From Serratia sp. H1w (GTDB lineage: Bacteria > Pseudomonadota > Gammaproteobacteria > Enterobacterales > Enterobacteriaceae), in assembly GCF_000633355.1 (NCBI RefSeq), contig NZ_AYMQ01000056.1:84658-148657 (forward strand): 64,000 nucleotides of DNA, given 5' to 3'. Positions 50,581 through 60,609 of this stretch are shown here, in pieces. A program made the translations under genes and the position numbers. Under the pieces are notes generated by a model. It saw only the letters and a list, made by a program, of their open reading frames with translations, had not been told where the DNA came from and searched no databases. How positions within the stretch are numbered: position 1 is the first letter of the stretch; each line of letters opens with the position of its first letter.

Positions 50581-52701
50581 ATGAACACTCTGTTTGCCAG
50601 CACGGCGCGTGGATTGGAAGAACTGTTAAAAAGCGAACTGGAGCGGCTTGGCGCTCACTCCTGCAAAGTGGTGCAGGGTGGGGTACATTTTCAGGGTGAC
50701 GATCGTCTTCTGTACCAAAGCCTGCTCTGGAGCCGTTTGGCTTCGCGTATTCTGCTGCCGCTGAATGAATTCCGCGTGCACAGCGATCTGGATCTGTACC
50801 TTGGTGTGCAGTCCATTGATTGGCCATCGATCTTTGGCCTGGATAAAACCTTTGCCGTGCACTTCAGCGGCCTCAATGAAGAGATCCGCAATAGCCAATA
50901 TGGCGCATTGAAGGTTAAAGACGCCATTGTGGACAGCTTTACCCGCAAGCTTAACGATCGGCCAACGGTAGAGAAACAGCAGCCAGACATCCGCGTGAAC
51001 GTCTTCCTGCAGCGTGATATGGCCAGCGTAGCGCTCGATCTGAGCGGCGAAGGTTTGCACCAGCGCGGCTACCGCGATCTTACCGGCCAGGCTCCGCTGA
51101 AGGAAAACCTGGCGGCGGCGATCGTCCAACGTTCTGGTTGGCAGCCAGGCACGCCGATGCTGGACCCAATGTGTGGTTCCGGCACGCTGTTGATCGAAGC
51201 GGCGATGATCGCTTCCGATCGTGCGCCTGGCCTGCATCGCCAGCATTGGGGCTTCACCGCCTGGAACGGCCATAATGCCGACCTGTGGCGTGAAGTGATC
51301 GCCGAAGCGCAAGTGCGAGCAAGCCGTGGTCTGCAAGAAACACCGTCACGTTTCTTCGGCTCGGATATCGATCGTCGCGTTATCGAAATGGCGAAGGGTA
51401 ACGCCCGCCGCGCTGGCGTGGCCGAATTGATCACCTTCAACGTGAGTGACGTCAGCAAGCTGACCAACCCGCTGCCGGAAGGTCCGGTAGGCACAGTAGT
51501 CAGTAACCCGCCATACGGTGAACGTCTTGAGAGCGAACCGGCACTGATTGCGCTGCACAATATGTTAGGGCGCATCATGAAGAGCAACTTTGGCGGTTGG
51601 CAGCTTTCATTGTTCAGCGCCTCCCCGGAATTGCTCAGTTGCCTGCAACTGCGTGCCGAGCGTCAGTTCAAGGCGAAAAACGGCCCGCTGGACTGTGTGC
51701 AGAAAAACTACCAGTTGGCAGAAAACCCGCAGGGTGCTGGCGGCGTGCAGGTGGCGGAAGATTTTGCCAACCGCCTGCGCAAGAATCTGAAGAAGCTGGA
51801 CAAGTGGGCGAAACAGCAGGGGATCGAATGCTACCGCCTGTATGATGCCGATCTGCCAGACTATAACGTGGCAGTCGACCGCTACGGCAGTAAAGTCGTG
51901 GTACAGGAATATGCGCCGCCGAAAACCATCGACGCACAGAAAGCCCGCCAGCGCCTGTTTGACGTGATTAACGCCACGTTGGCGGTGTTGGAGCTGCCTT
52001 CGAATCAGCTGATACTGAAAACCCGCGAACGTCAAAAGGGGAAGAATCAGTATGAGAAACTGGCGCAGAAGGGTGAGTTCCTGCTGGTGGAAGAGTTCAA
52101 TGCCAAACTGTGGGTCAACCTGACGGATTATCTGGATACCGGCTTGTTCCTCGATCACCGCATCGCGCGTCGTATGCTGGGTGAGATGAGCAAAGGTAAA
52201 GACTTCCTTAACCTGTTTGCCTATACCGGCACCGCCAGCGTACACGCCGGGTTGGGGGGCGCACGTAGCACCACCACGGTGGATATGTCGCGTACCTATC
52301 TGGAATGGGCAGAGAAGAACCTGCGGGTTAATGGCCTGACCGGCAGACAGCATCGCCTGATCCAGGCAGATTGCCTGTCCTGGTTGCATAATGCCGACGA
52401 ACAGTTTGACGTGATCTTTATCGATCCGCCGACGTTCTCCAACTCCAAGCGGATGGAGAACACCTTTGACGTACAGCGCGATCATCTGGCGCTGATGAAA
52501 GATTTACAACGGATACTGCGCCGTAATGGGACCATCATGTTCTCCAACAACAAACGCGGTTTCCAGATGGATCTGGCTGGTCTGAGTGAACTGGGTCTGG
52601 AGGCGAAAGAAATTACCGCCAAGACGCAGTCAGAAGACTTTGCCCGTAACCGTCAGATACACAACTGCTGGCTGGTCACCCACGCCGGCGAAGGAAAATA
52701 A
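50581..52701 (+). CDS. rlmKL: Bifunctional 23S rRNA methyltransferase RlmKL
   Basis: 706 residues (702 in E. coli), from the ATG at 50581 ([20 protein letters not shown]). An N-terminal ferredoxin-like and THUMP region is followed by the RlmL domain with [15 protein letters not shown] and NPPYGERL (m2G2445). The C-terminal RlmK domain has [12 protein letters not shown] and [11 protein letters not shown] (m7G2069). It lies 5 bp before uup. Confidence 0.97.
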   Translation: MNTLFASTARGLEELLKSELERLGAHSCKVVQGGVHFQGDDRLLYQSLLWSRLASRILLPLNEFRVHSDLDLYLGVQSIDWPSIFGLDKTFAVHFSGLNEEIRNSQYGALKVKDAIVDSFTRKLNDRPTVEKQQPDIRVNVFLQRDMASVALDLSGEGLHQRGYRDLTGQAPLKENLAAAIVQRSGWQPGTPMLDPMCGSGTLLIEAAMIASDRAPGLHRQHWGFTAWNGHNADLWREVIAEAQVRASRGLQETPSRFFGSDIDRRVIEMAKGNARRAGVAELITFNVSDVSKLTNPLPEGPVGTVVSNPPYGERLESEPALIALHNMLGRIMKSNFGGWQLSLFSASPELLSCLQLRAERQFKAKNGPLDCVQKNYQLAENPQGAGGVQVAEDFANRLRKNLKKLDKWAKQQGIECYRLYDADLPDYNVAVDRYGSKVVVQEYAPPKTIDAQKARQRLFDVINATLAVLELPSNQLILKTRERQKGKNQYEKLAQKGEFLLVEEFNAKLWVNLTDYLDTGLFLDHRIARRMLGEMSKGKDFLNLFAYTGTASVHAGLGGARSTTTVDMSRTYLEWAEKNLRVNGLTGRQHRLIQADCLSWLHNADEQFDVIFIDPPTFSNSKRMENTFDVQRDHLALMKDLQRILRRNGTIMFSNNKRGFQMDLAGLSELGLEAKEITAKTQSEDFARNRQIHNCWLVTHAGEGK

Positions 52702-52706
52702 TTACT

Positions 52707-54611
52707 ATGTCGTTAATCAGCATGTCCGGTGCCTGGCTCTCTTTCAGCGATGCACCTTTGTTAGACAACACCGAAATTCATATTGAAGATAATGAACGCG
52801 TCTGCCTGGTTGGGCGCAATGGGGCCGGTAAATCGACCCTGCTGAAGATCCTCGGCAAAGAGATCCCGTTGGACGATGGGCGCATCATTTACGAGCAGGA
52901 TCTGATTGTGGCGCGTTTGCAGCAGGATCCTCCGCGCAATATCGGCGGCACGGTGTTCGACTTTGTGGCCGAAGGCGTGGCCGAGCAGGCGGAACACCTG
53001 AAGGCGTATCACGCCATCTCGCACCTGGTAGAGCTGGATCCGAGTGAAAAAAACCTGACGCGCATGGCGCAGGTTATGGAGATCCTCGATCACCAGGGTC
53101 TGTGGCAGTTGGATAGCCGCATCAGTGAAGTCTTGTTGCAGCTTGGTCTGGACGGTGATGCGGAACTTTCCTCACTCTCAGGCGGTTGGCTGCGTAAAGC
53201 GGCGCTGGGCCGGGCGTTGGTCAGTTCACCGCGCGTCTTGCTGCTGGATGAACCGACCAACCACCTGGATATCACCACCATCGACTGGTTGGAAGGGTTC
53301 CTGAAAGAGTTCCAGGGCAGCATCGTGTTCATCTCGCACGACCGTTCGTTTATCCGCAATATGGCCACGCGCATTGTCGATCTCGATCGTGGCAAGCTGG
53401 TGTCATGGCCGGGTAATTACGAGCTGTACCTGGAAAGCAAAGAAGAAGCGCTGCGGGTTGAAGAGCTGCAAAACGCCGAATTTGACCGCAAACTGGCGCA
53501 GGAAGAGGTTTGGATCCGCCAGGGCATCAAGGCTCGTCGTACACGTAACGAAGGCCGCGTGCGTGCCTTGAAGGCGTTGCGTAACGAACGTTCAGAACGC
53601 CGCGAAGTGATGGGCACCGCCAAGATGCAGGTAGAAGAGGCGGTCCGTTCGGGCAAGATCGTGTTCGAAATGGAAGACGTCAATTACCAGGTTGCCGACA
53701 AAGTGCTGGTCCGGGGCTTCAGCGCCCAGGTACAACGCGGTGACAAAATCGCGTTGGTGGGGCCAAACGGGTGTGGTAAAACCACCTTGCTGAAATTGAT
53801 GCTCGGTCAACTGAAAGCCGACAGCGGGCGAGTGCACTGTGGCACCAAGCTGGAAGTGGCCTACTTTGACCAGCACCGCGCCGAGTTGGATCCGGAACGT
53901 ACGGTGATGGACAACCTGGCAGAGGGCAAGCAGGAAGTGATGGTCAATGGCCGTTCGCGTCATGTGCTGGGCTATCTGCAGGACTTCCTGTTCCACCCTA
54001 AACGTGCGATGACGCCGGTCAAAGCGCTGTCGGGTGGGGAGCGTAACCGCTTGCTGCTGGCGAAATTATTCCTCAAGCCAAGCAATTTGCTGATCCTCGA
54101 TGAACCGACCAACGATCTGGACGTCGAAACGCTGGAACTGCTGGAAGAGATGATCGATAGCTACCAGGGCACCGTACTGCTGGTGAGCCACGATCGTCAG
54201 TTTGTTGATAACTCAGTGACCGAATGCTGGATTTTCGAAGGCAATGGTGTGATCGACACTTACGTTGGGGGTTATTACGATGCCCATCATCAACGAGCCA
54301 CCGCCAAGCCGATCCGCACGGTAGCCACCAGCCAGACCAAAACGGCAGTGGAGAAAAAAACCGAGCAGCCGAAGAAATCAGCGGCCAAACTGAGTTATAA
54401 CCTGTTGCGTGAATTGGAGCAGTTGCCACAGCGCCTGGAACAGCTGGAAGTGGACATTGAAGCCTTGCAGGCCCAGGTAAGCGATGCAGGCTTCTTCTCC
54501 CGCCCGCATAGCGAAACCCAGCAGGTGCTGGCCGATCTTGCCACTGCGGAACAGGCGTTGGAACAAGCCTTTGCCCGTTGGGAAGAGCTGGAAGCAATGA
54601 AAAACGGCTGA
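52707..54611 (+). CDS. uup: ABC-F ATPase Uup
   Basis: 634 residues (635 in E. coli). Two ABC domains without membrane segments: Walker A GRNGAGKST and GPNGCGKTT, signatures LSGGWLRKAALGRAL and LSGGERNRLLLAKL. Between them lies the ABC-F linker rich in Arg and Glu (ARRTRNEGRVRALKAL), and at the end a coiled-coil DNA-binding tail (about 560-634). It reduces precise excision of transposons and acts on ribosomes or branched DNA. Probably co-transcribed with rlmKL. Confidence 0.96.
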   Translation: MSLISMSGAWLSFSDAPLLDNTEIHIEDNERVCLVGRNGAGKSTLLKILGKEIPLDDGRIIYEQDLIVARLQQDPPRNIGGTVFDFVAEGVAEQAEHLKAYHAISHLVELDPSEKNLTRMAQVMEILDHQGLWQLDSRISEVLLQLGLDGDAELSSLSGGWLRKAALGRALVSSPRVLLLDEPTNHLDITTIDWLEGFLKEFQGSIVFISHDRSFIRNMATRIVDLDRGKLVSWPGNYELYLESKEEALRVEELQNAEFDRKLAQEEVWIRQGIKARRTRNEGRVRALKALRNERSERREVMGTAKMQVEEAVRSGKIVFEMEDVNYQVADKVLVRGFSAQVQRGDKIALVGPNGCGKTTLLKLMLGQLKADSGRVHCGTKLEVAYFDQHRAELDPERTVMDNLAEGKQEVMVNGRSRHVLGYLQDFLFHPKRAMTPVKALSGGERNRLLLAKLFLKPSNLLILDEPTNDLDVETLELLEEMIDSYQGTVLLVSHDRQFVDNSVTECWIFEGNGVIDTYVGGYYDAHHQRATAKPIRTVATSQTKTAVEKKTEQPKKSAAKLSYNLLRELEQLPQRLEQLEVDIEALQAQVSDAGFFSRPHSETQQVLADLATAEQALEQAFARWEELEAMKNG

Positions 54612-54621
54612 TAGGTAACAC

Positions 54622-54650
54622 ATTGCCCGCACGCTGCTGCTGCGGGCAAT
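54622..54650 (+). terminator. Hairpin between uup and pqiA
   Basis: ATTGCCCGCA pairs perfectly with TGCGGGCAAT around a nine-base loop. No T-tract follows. It sits in the 77-bp gap that also has to hold the pqiA promoter, if there is one. Confidence 0.5.
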
Positions 54651-54688
54651 CCAGGCAGTTCCGATCGGCCATGCGGTTAAGGAGGAAA

Positions 54689-56005
54689 ATGGTGTGTTCC
54701 CACGAAAGTCATAAGCAGCAGAGTCATGCGATGCATGGCGAACGTCAGCAGGATAACCGGATACTGTGCCCACAATGTGACATGCTGGTGGCGCTGCCGC
54801 CATTGCTATCGGGCTCCAAGGCCGTTTGTCCCCGTTGTAAAACCACGCTCAGCGCCCGCTGGGCAGAACCGCGTAAACAACCTATTGGCTTTGCCCTCAG
54901 CGCGCTGTTCATGCTGGTACTGGCCAATATCTTCCCGTTTATCAATATGCGCGTTGCCGGTCTTGGCAATGAAATCAATCTGATCCAGATCCCTCAGGTG
55001 ATGGTGGCGGAAGACTATGCCAGCATGGCCACGCTGTTTATGGTGTTTGTGCAACTGATCCCGGCGTTTTGCATGGTGGCGATCATTTTGTTGTGCGCCA
55101 GGGTGCGGTTGCCGCGAGAATGGAAGGTCTGGATGGCCAAGGTGCTGTTCCAGTTAAAGACCTGGTGCATGGTCGAGATCTTCTTGGCTGGTGTGTTGGT
55201 TAGCTTCGTCAAGCTGATGGCTTATGGCGATATCGGCATTGGTGCCAGCTTTATTCCTTACTGCCTGTTTTGCCTGTTGCAGGTGCGAGCCTTCCAGTGT
55301 ATCGATCGTCGCTGGCTGTGGCAGGATATCGAACCGGCTCCACCGATTGACCGCCCATTGCAGGTTGGCCGTACCGGCCTGCGCCAAGGCGTACGCTCTT
55401 GCTCCTGCTGCACGGCCATTTTGCCGGCAGAGCAGGCCAAATGCCCGCGTTGTCATACGGTGGGCTATGTCCGCCGTCGCCACAGCCTGCAATGGACCAT
55501 GGCGTTATTGGTCACCTCGATCATATTGTATATTCCGGCGATGCTGATGCCGATTATGATCACCGAGGCGTTGGGCAACAAGATGCCTTCCACGGTCATG
55601 GCCGGGGTCGTGCTGCTTTGGGGCGAGGGGTCTTACCCGGTGGCGATGGTGATTTTCATTGCCAGTATTATGGTGCCCTCGCTCAAGATGTTGGCGATCG
55701 GCTGGCTCTGCCTGGATGCCAATGGCAAAGGCAAGGCCAATGCCGACAGTGAACGCATGCACCTGATTTATGAAGTGGTAGAGTTTGTTGGCCGTTGGTC
55801 AATGATCGACGTGTTTGTGATCGCCGTGCTTTCGGCGTTGGTACGTATGGGACAGCTGATGAGTATTTATCCAGACATTGGTGCGCTACTGTTCGCCATG
55901 GTGGTCATTCTCACCATGTTTGCTGCTATGACGTTTGATCCCCGTCTAACCTGGGATCGCGCAAATGAAACAATGAAGAAGGAGCCGCAAGGTGACGGAA
56001 AGTAA
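54689..56005 (+). CDS. pqiA: Intermembrane lipid transport inner-membrane protein PqiA
   Basis: 438 residues from the ATG at 54689, after AAGGAGG; the E. coli protein (417) has a shorter N-terminus. Two tandem modules, each a CxxC...CxxC zinc ribbon (CPQC with CPRC near residue 30-50; CSCC with CPRC near 235-255) followed by about four membrane helices. It works with the MCE protein PqiB. It overlaps pqiB by 14 bp. Confidence 0.94.
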   Translation: MVCSHESHKQQSHAMHGERQQDNRILCPQCDMLVALPPLLSGSKAVCPRCKTTLSARWAEPRKQPIGFALSALFMLVLANIFPFINMRVAGLGNEINLIQIPQVMVAEDYASMATLFMVFVQLIPAFCMVAIILLCARVRLPREWKVWMAKVLFQLKTWCMVEIFLAGVLVSFVKLMAYGDIGIGASFIPYCLFCLLQVRAFQCIDRRWLWQDIEPAPPIDRPLQVGRTGLRQGVRSCSCCTAILPAEQAKCPRCHTVGYVRRRHSLQWTMALLVTSIILYIPAMLMPIMITEALGNKMPSTVMAGVVLLWGEGSYPVAMVIFIASIMVPSLKMLAIGWLCLDANGKGKANADSERMHLIYEVVEFVGRWSMIDVFVIAVLSALVRMGQLMSIYPDIGALLFAMVVILTMFAAMTFDPRLTWDRANETMKKEPQGDGK

Positions 56006-57638
56006 TCATGGCGTCGCGGAAATTGAGAAGATCAAGCGCTGGTCACCAGTGTGGATCATTCCTATTGTCACCGCGTTGATCGGTGCGTGGATCCTGTTTT
56101 ATCACTTCAGCCATCAGGGGCCGCAGGTGACGTTGGTCACGACTTCCGCCGAAGGGCTGGAAGCAGGAAAAACCAAAATCAAAAGCCGCAGTGTGGATGT
56201 CGGGACGGTGGAAACCGTCACTTTGAGCGACGATTTAAGTAAAGTGCTGGTGCAGGCTCGCCTGAATTCCGGCATGGAGAAACTGCTGCGTGATGATTCT
56301 GCCTTCTGGGTGGTGAAGCCACAGATTGGCCGTGAAGGCGTCTCCGGGTTGGGAACCTTGTTCTCCGGTGCCTATATAGAATTACAGCCGGGCAGCAAGG
56401 GCAAGACTGGCAAAGAGAATTATCAGCTGCTTGATGCCCCTCCACTGGCCTCACCTGACGCTAAAGGGCTACGTCTCGTCCTGGACAGTGACAAGTCTGG
56501 TCAGCTGAATGCTGGCGATCCCGTCCTGTTCCGTGGCTACCGCGTCGGTTCGGTGGAAACCAGCTATTTCGATCCCAAACTACGCTCCATGCGCTATCAG
56601 CTGTTTATTTCCGCACCTTACGATCAGTTGATCACCACCAACGTCCGTTTCTGGAAAGACAGCGGCGTGGCCTTTGATATGTCGGCGCAGGGTATGCGAG
56701 TGGAAATGGGCTCCTTGGCAACGCTGTTTGGCGGTGGCGTGAGCTTTGATGTGCCGGAAGGTTGGGAGCGTGGCGAACGGGTGAAAGAAAAAGCCGAGTT
56801 TGCCCTGTTCGATAGCCAGCGCAATATTCAGGACTCGCTGTACACCGAGCATATCGATTATCTGGTGTTCTTCTCCGAGTCGATCCGTGGCTTACAAGCG
56901 GGAGCCCCGGTTGAATTCCGTGGTATTCGCCTTGGGACCGTGGGCCAGGCGCCGTTCTATAAAGAAGGGATGCTGCAGCAGTTGGATAATGACTTCCGTA
57001 TTCCTGTGCTGATCCGGATCGAACCTGAACGCTTTAGCAAAGAGATCGGTAATGGTTTCGATGTCGTGCAGCATTTGAAAGACGCACAGTCACGGGGAAT
57101 CAGAGCCTCGTTGAAGTCCGCCAACTTGCTGACGGGTGCGTTGTATGTCGACCTGGACTTCTATCCTAATGAGAAGCCGTGGAAAGGGCCGCGCGAGTTG
57201 TTCGGTTATCCGCTGTTGCCAACCACCAACGGTGGCCTGGCGCAGATCCAGCAGAAACTGATGCAGACGCTGGACAAGATCAATTCGATACCGATCAATC
57301 CGATGATCAACGAAGCGACCAAAACGCTGGCCGAAAGCCAGAAAACCATGCGTGATACGCAGAAAACCATGCAGTCGCTCAATGACATCATCGGCAGTAA
57401 AGAGATGAAGGCATTGCCTGATGATATGCAGAAAACCCTGCAAGAACTCAATCGCAGTATGAAAGGGTTCCAACCAGGCTCGCCAGCCTACAACAAGATG
57501 GTGGGCGATATGCAACGTCTCGATCAGGTGCTGCGTGAGCTGCAACCGGTACTGCGTACCCTGAACGATAAGAGTAACGCCCTGGTATTTGAAGCCGCGG
57601 GCAGTAACGATCCCCAGCCCAAGAAGGCCAAAAAATGA
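55992..57638 (+). CDS. pqiB: MCE-family periplasmic tunnel protein PqiB
   Basis: 548 residues (546 in E. coli), with a GTG start at 55992 inside pqiA. A membrane helix (about 17-35, WSPVWIIPIVTALIGAWI) is followed by three MCE domains and a C-terminal coiled coil (about 430-530) forming a needle that spans the periplasm. The MCE motif VLFRGYRVGSVET and EFRGIRLGTV are clear. It is the lipid conduit between the membranes. Confidence 0.95.
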   Translation: MTESNHGVAEIEKIKRWSPVWIIPIVTALIGAWILFYHFSHQGPQVTLVTTSAEGLEAGKTKIKSRSVDVGTVETVTLSDDLSKVLVQARLNSGMEKLLRDDSAFWVVKPQIGREGVSGLGTLFSGAYIELQPGSKGKTGKENYQLLDAPPLASPDAKGLRLVLDSDKSGQLNAGDPVLFRGYRVGSVETSYFDPKLRSMRYQLFISAPYDQLITTNVRFWKDSGVAFDMSAQGMRVEMGSLATLFGGGVSFDVPEGWERGERVKEKAEFALFDSQRNIQDSLYTEHIDYLVFFSESIRGLQAGAPVEFRGIRLGTVGQAPFYKEGMLQQLDNDFRIPVLIRIEPERFSKEIGNGFDVVQHLKDAQSRGIRASLKSANLLTGALYVDLDFYPNEKPWKGPRELFGYPLLPTTNGGLAQIQQKLMQTLDKINSIPINPMINEATKTLAESQKTMRDTQKTMQSLNDIIGSKEMKALPDDMQKTLQELNRSMKGFQPGSPAYNKMVGDMQRLDQVLRELQPVLRTLNDKSNALVFEAAGSNDPQPKKAKK

Positions 57639-58192
57639 ATAAATGGATCCCGCTAGTCCTGGCGCTGTTGTTGAGTGCCTGTAGCAGTACGCCAAGCAAG
57701 ACCTACTATCAGTTGCCGGCGTTGGGTACGCCGGCTCAGGTGAGCGGCAGCTCGGCATCGCGTCAACTGTGGCTGGAGCATGTCAACGTGGCGGATTTCC
57801 TGGCGCAGACTGGGGTGGTGTATCAGACCAACGATGTGCAGTTCGTCATTGGGCAAAACAACCTGTGGGCCAGCCCGTTGGATCAGCAACTGCAACAGAC
57901 GCTGGTAACTAACCTGGGCAGCGCCTTGCCGGGTTGGGTGGTGTCATCACAACCGATGAGCAGCGATCAGGACGTGCTTAACGTCACCATCAGCGGTTTC
58001 CATGGCCGCTACGATGGCAAAGCGATCATTCGTGGCGAATGGGTACTGAACCATCAGGGGAAACTGATCAAGCGGCCATTCAACCTGGAATTGAAACAGG
58101 GCGAAGATGGCTATGATGCGTTAGTGCGTATCTTGGCCCAGGGCTGGTTGCAGGAAGCGCAAGAGATTGCGGCACAGGCGACTCGTCTTTAG
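57635..58192 (+). CDS. pqiC: Outer-membrane lipoprotein PqiC
   Basis: 185 residues (187 in E. coli YmbA). Lipoprotein signal with lipobox LLSAC, lipidated Cys16. ABC-type transport auxiliary (DUF330) fold. It is thought to form the outer-membrane ring that meets the PqiB needle. Start overlaps the pqiB stop (ATGA). The operon ends in a strong terminator. In E. coli pqi expression depends on SoxRS and stationary phase. Confidence 0.94.
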   Translation: MNKWIPLVLALLLSACSSTPSKTYYQLPALGTPAQVSGSSASRQLWLEHVNVADFLAQTGVVYQTNDVQFVIGQNNLWASPLDQQLQQTLVTNLGSALPGWVVSSQPMSSDQDVLNVTISGFHGRYDGKAIIRGEWVLNHQGKLIKRPFNLELKQGEDGYDALVRILAQGWLQEAQEIAAQATRL

Positions 58193-58222
58193 TCATAACC
58201 TGTAATAAAACAATCTAACCCG

Positions 58223-58264
58223 ATCCCGGCAAGGCAAATCATCAGCCTTGCCGGGATTTTTTTT
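58223..58264 (+). terminator. Rho-independent terminator of pqiABC
   Basis: A perfect 13-bp stem, ATCCCGGCAAGGC with GCCTTGCCGGGAT, followed by seven or more T. Confidence 0.93.
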
Positions 58265-58462
58265 CGTTTATTATCATAAAATTATAACCAATCCAGTCAT
58301 ATCAGCCAGTTAGCTTTTTTGCCGTGCATAGCTCACAAATATGACAACGGTATGAAATTTGAACATTGATCTTCCCGCCATTTAGGGCTATCTCTTAAAG
58401 GTGGCTGTATTCCATGCGGCCATTGTTTTCTTTCCACAGAGTCACAACGAGGGAAACGAGGC

Positions 58463-58630
58463 ATGAAGAGACAGAAAAGAGATCGTCTGGAGCGGGCTGA
58501 ATCACGTGGTTACCAAGCGGGTATTGCAGGGCGTTCAAGGGAACTTTGTCCCTACCAATCTTTAGACGCCCGGGCTAACTGGCTGGGAGGTTGGCGACAA
58601 GCCATGGAAGACAGGGCTGTGACCGCTTAA
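58463..58630 (+). CDS. rmf: Ribosome modulation factor
   Basis: 55 residues, the same as E. coli RMF. It binds 70S ribosomes in stationary phase and drives formation of 100S dimers. MKRQKRDRLERAESRGYQAG and NWLGGWRQAMEDR match the family closely; it is basic and small. GAGGGAAACGAGG stands before the ATG. E. coli rmf responds to ppGpp. Its own promoter region is 58265-58462; no other gene is visible there. Confidence 0.97.
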   Translation: MKRQKRDRLERAESRGYQAGIAGRSRELCPYQSLDARANWLGGWRQAMEDRAVTA

Positions 58631-58660
58631 GCGGCTCTCTGTCATTGAATTAAGGAACGA

Positions 58661-58691
58661 CCTCCGCCAAACAAGCGGAGGTTTTCGTTTT
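58661..58691. terminator. Terminator after rmf, facing the KAS gene
   Basis: CCTCCGC pairs with GCGGAGG, followed by TTTTCGTTTT. It lies between converging rmf and the KAS gene and could serve both. Confidence 0.75.
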
Positions 58692-58701
58692 AAGCGTTAA
58701 A

Positions 58702-59976
58702 TTATCCTTCCCAGCGTTTTAGCAAAATACTCGCGTTGACTCCCCCAAAACCAAATCCGTTCGACAGGGCATAGGTGATTGCCATCGGTTCCGCTTTGTT
58801 GGCCACCAGATGCAAACCGGCGGCGGCAGGATCTGGATTTTCCAGATTCAGGGTGGCCGGAGCGATTTGGTCGCGCAGCGCCAGAGCGGTAAAAATGGTT
58901 TCCAGGCCGCCTGCGGCACCCAACAGATGGCCGGTGGCCGATTTGGTGGAGGTGATGGCGATGTTGCCATCGGTGCCAAACAGGTGTTTGATGGCGTTGA
59001 TTTCACCCAGATCGCCAACCGGGGTTGAAGTAGCGTGCGCGTTCAGATGCTGAACCTGATCGGGGGTGACTCCGGCCTGTTTCAGCGCAATCTTCATCGC
59101 ACGATAGGCACCGTCGCCATCTTCGGCCCCCGACGTCATATGGTAGGCATCCGCACTGGTGCCGTAACCGACAATCTCCGCTAGTGGCTTGGCACCGCGC
59201 GCCAACGCATGCTCCAACGTCTCGATCACCAGCATCCCGGCACCTTCACCCATCACAAAACCGTCGCGGGCACTGTCGAATGGACGTGATGCTTTGGTTG
59301 CGCTATCCGCGGGGGCGGTAGACATGGCCCGGGCAGCGGCAAAGCCCCCCAGACTCACGGTATCGATCGCCGCTTCCGTTCCGCCGCACAAGGCAATATC
59401 GGCCTCATCGTTGCGGATCATGCGCACCGCATCGCCGATGGCCTGCACGCCTGCCGCACAGGCGGTGACCGGCGCACCGATCGGCCCTTTAAACTGATGC
59501 TTGATGGAGACATGACCGGCGGCCAGGTTAACCAAAAAGGAGGGAATGGTGAAAGGAGAGAGGCGTTTCGGGCCGCGGCTATCCGTGGTGCGCACTGCAT
59601 GAGCGATAGCAGGGAAACCACCAATGCCGGATGCAATAACGGTGGCCGTCCGCTCCTGTTTCTCTTCGCTATCGGCGCTCCAGCCAGCCTGCTTGATGGC
59701 TTCGTCGGCTGCGGCCATCGCCAACAGGATAAAGCGATCCATTTTTTTCTGGTCTTTCGGGGCAACGCTAAGGTCTGGATTAAAACCGGCAACGGCATCC
59801 TGTTCCAGCGTGGGTACCTGGCCACCGATTTTGACCTGTAACTCTGCCACCATTGGCTCTGGCAGCGGGCTGATACCTGACTGGCCAGCCAGCAAACGTT
59901 GCCAGATCGGCTCTACGCCGCAACCCAAAGGAGAGACGGCCCCCATACCGGTGATAACTATACGACGACTGCTCAT
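58702..59976 (-). CDS. Beta-ketoacyl-ACP synthase II (FabF-like) paralogue
   Basis: 424 residues (FabF has about 413). It should condense acyl groups with malonyl-ACP. The Cys-His-His triad is intact: Cys173 in VTACAAGVQAI, His314 in NAHATSTPVGD, His350 in KSATGHLLGAAGG, plus Lys345. The segment around the nucleophile (TACAAG) differs from enteric FabF (TACTSG), so this is a paralogue and not the housekeeping fabF, which in E. coli sits in the fab cluster. It is translationally coupled to the HxlR-type regulator upstream (ATGA) and has no acyl carrier protein or other synthesis gene beside it. E. coli has no gene between rmf and fabA. Its product could be a fatty-acid variant; this is inference. 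Confidence 0.9.
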   Translation of the reverse strand: MSSRRIVITGMGAVSPLGCGVEPIWQRLLAGQSGISPLPEPMVAELQVKIGGQVPTLEQDAVAGFNPDLSVAPKDQKKMDRFILLAMAAADEAIKQAGWSADSEEKQERTATVIASGIGGFPAIAHAVRTTDSRGPKRLSPFTIPSFLVNLAAGHVSIKHQFKGPIGAPVTACAAGVQAIGDAVRMIRNDEADIALCGGTEAAIDTVSLGGFAAARAMSTAPADSATKASRPFDSARDGFVMGEGAGMLVIETLEHALARGAKPLAEIVGYGTSADAYHMTSGAEDGDGAYRAMKIALKQAGVTPDQVQHLNAHATSTPVGDLGEINAIKHLFGTDGNIAITSTKSATGHLLGAAGGLETIFTALALRDQIAPATLNLENPDPAAAGLHLVANKAEPMAITYALSNGFGFGGVNASILLKRWEG

Positions 59977-60497
59977 AGTGACTCCTTGGATGATTCATTA
60001 TGTAAGGCGTAGCGATGCTGCATCAGAGAAGCTCGTTGTGACATGGCCTCTCCGGCCGTAGGACCTGCCGCTAAAGTGATGTGCTGTAGAGCGATAGGCT
60101 GCTGGGTTAATGCATCGATGAGTTGCGGCTGTATCGGTTGACCGCTGCGTCGATCGACCAGTTCCGCAGCGTTGTCCCCCTCAACCAGATGAGTATTTCC
60201 CCACTGGAACAGGGTGACCAGTACCGGGAAAAAATCCTTGCCGCGCTCGGTTAACAGATATTGATAGCGTACTGGGCGGGTTTGATAGCGTTGCTTATAC
60301 AAAATGCCACTTTCCACCAGAAATTTCAGCCTGCGCGTCAGCAGCGTGGGGGACAGCCCCAGGCTTTGCTGAAACTCATCAAATTTGCTCAGGCCATGAA
60401 AGGCATCGCGCAGGATCAAGATGCTCCACCATTCCCCAACCTGGCCCAAGGAGCGGGCGATCGGGCAGGGAGTGGTTGCGAAACTGGTCTTTTTCAT
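59973..60497 (-). CDS. HxlR-family winged-helix transcriptional regulator
   Basis: 174 residues from ATG 60497 (MKKTSFATTPCPIARSLGQVGEWWSIL in part), after GGAGTCGTG. The HxlR domain covers about 8-100: CPIARSLGQVGEWWSILILRD with the conserved Cys11, then FQQSLGLSPTLLTRRLKFL and the wing RYQYLLTERG. The C-terminal 70 residues are an extension without a match I know. Many HxlR proteins sense aldehydes, quinones or hypochlorite through the N-terminal Cys; that is possible here. It precedes and overlaps the KAS gene and is divergent in purpose from fabA, which lies upstream on the same strand. It probably autoregulates the pair. Confidence 0.9.
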   Translation of the reverse strand: MKKTSFATTPCPIARSLGQVGEWWSILILRDAFHGLSKFDEFQQSLGLSPTLLTRRLKFLVESGILYKQRYQTRPVRYQYLLTERGKDFFPVLVTLFQWGNTHLVEGDNAAELVDRRSGQPIQPQLIDALTQQPIALQHITLAAGPTAGEAMSQRASLMQHRYALHNESSKESL

Positions 60498-60609
60498 CAC
60501 GACTCCTTTGTTGGTACATTTATTGTAGTTACTGGTTGGTAAGAGAGCGTTCGACTCAGTCATGATACAAAGGAAATTAACGGCGACCGGGGAAGGCCGC
60601 CATAGGGAG

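Noticed and set aside
58300..58360. CRP half-site in the rmf promoter region (CTCACAAATATG)
   Set aside because: Only one half matches; the other is too degenerate to support.
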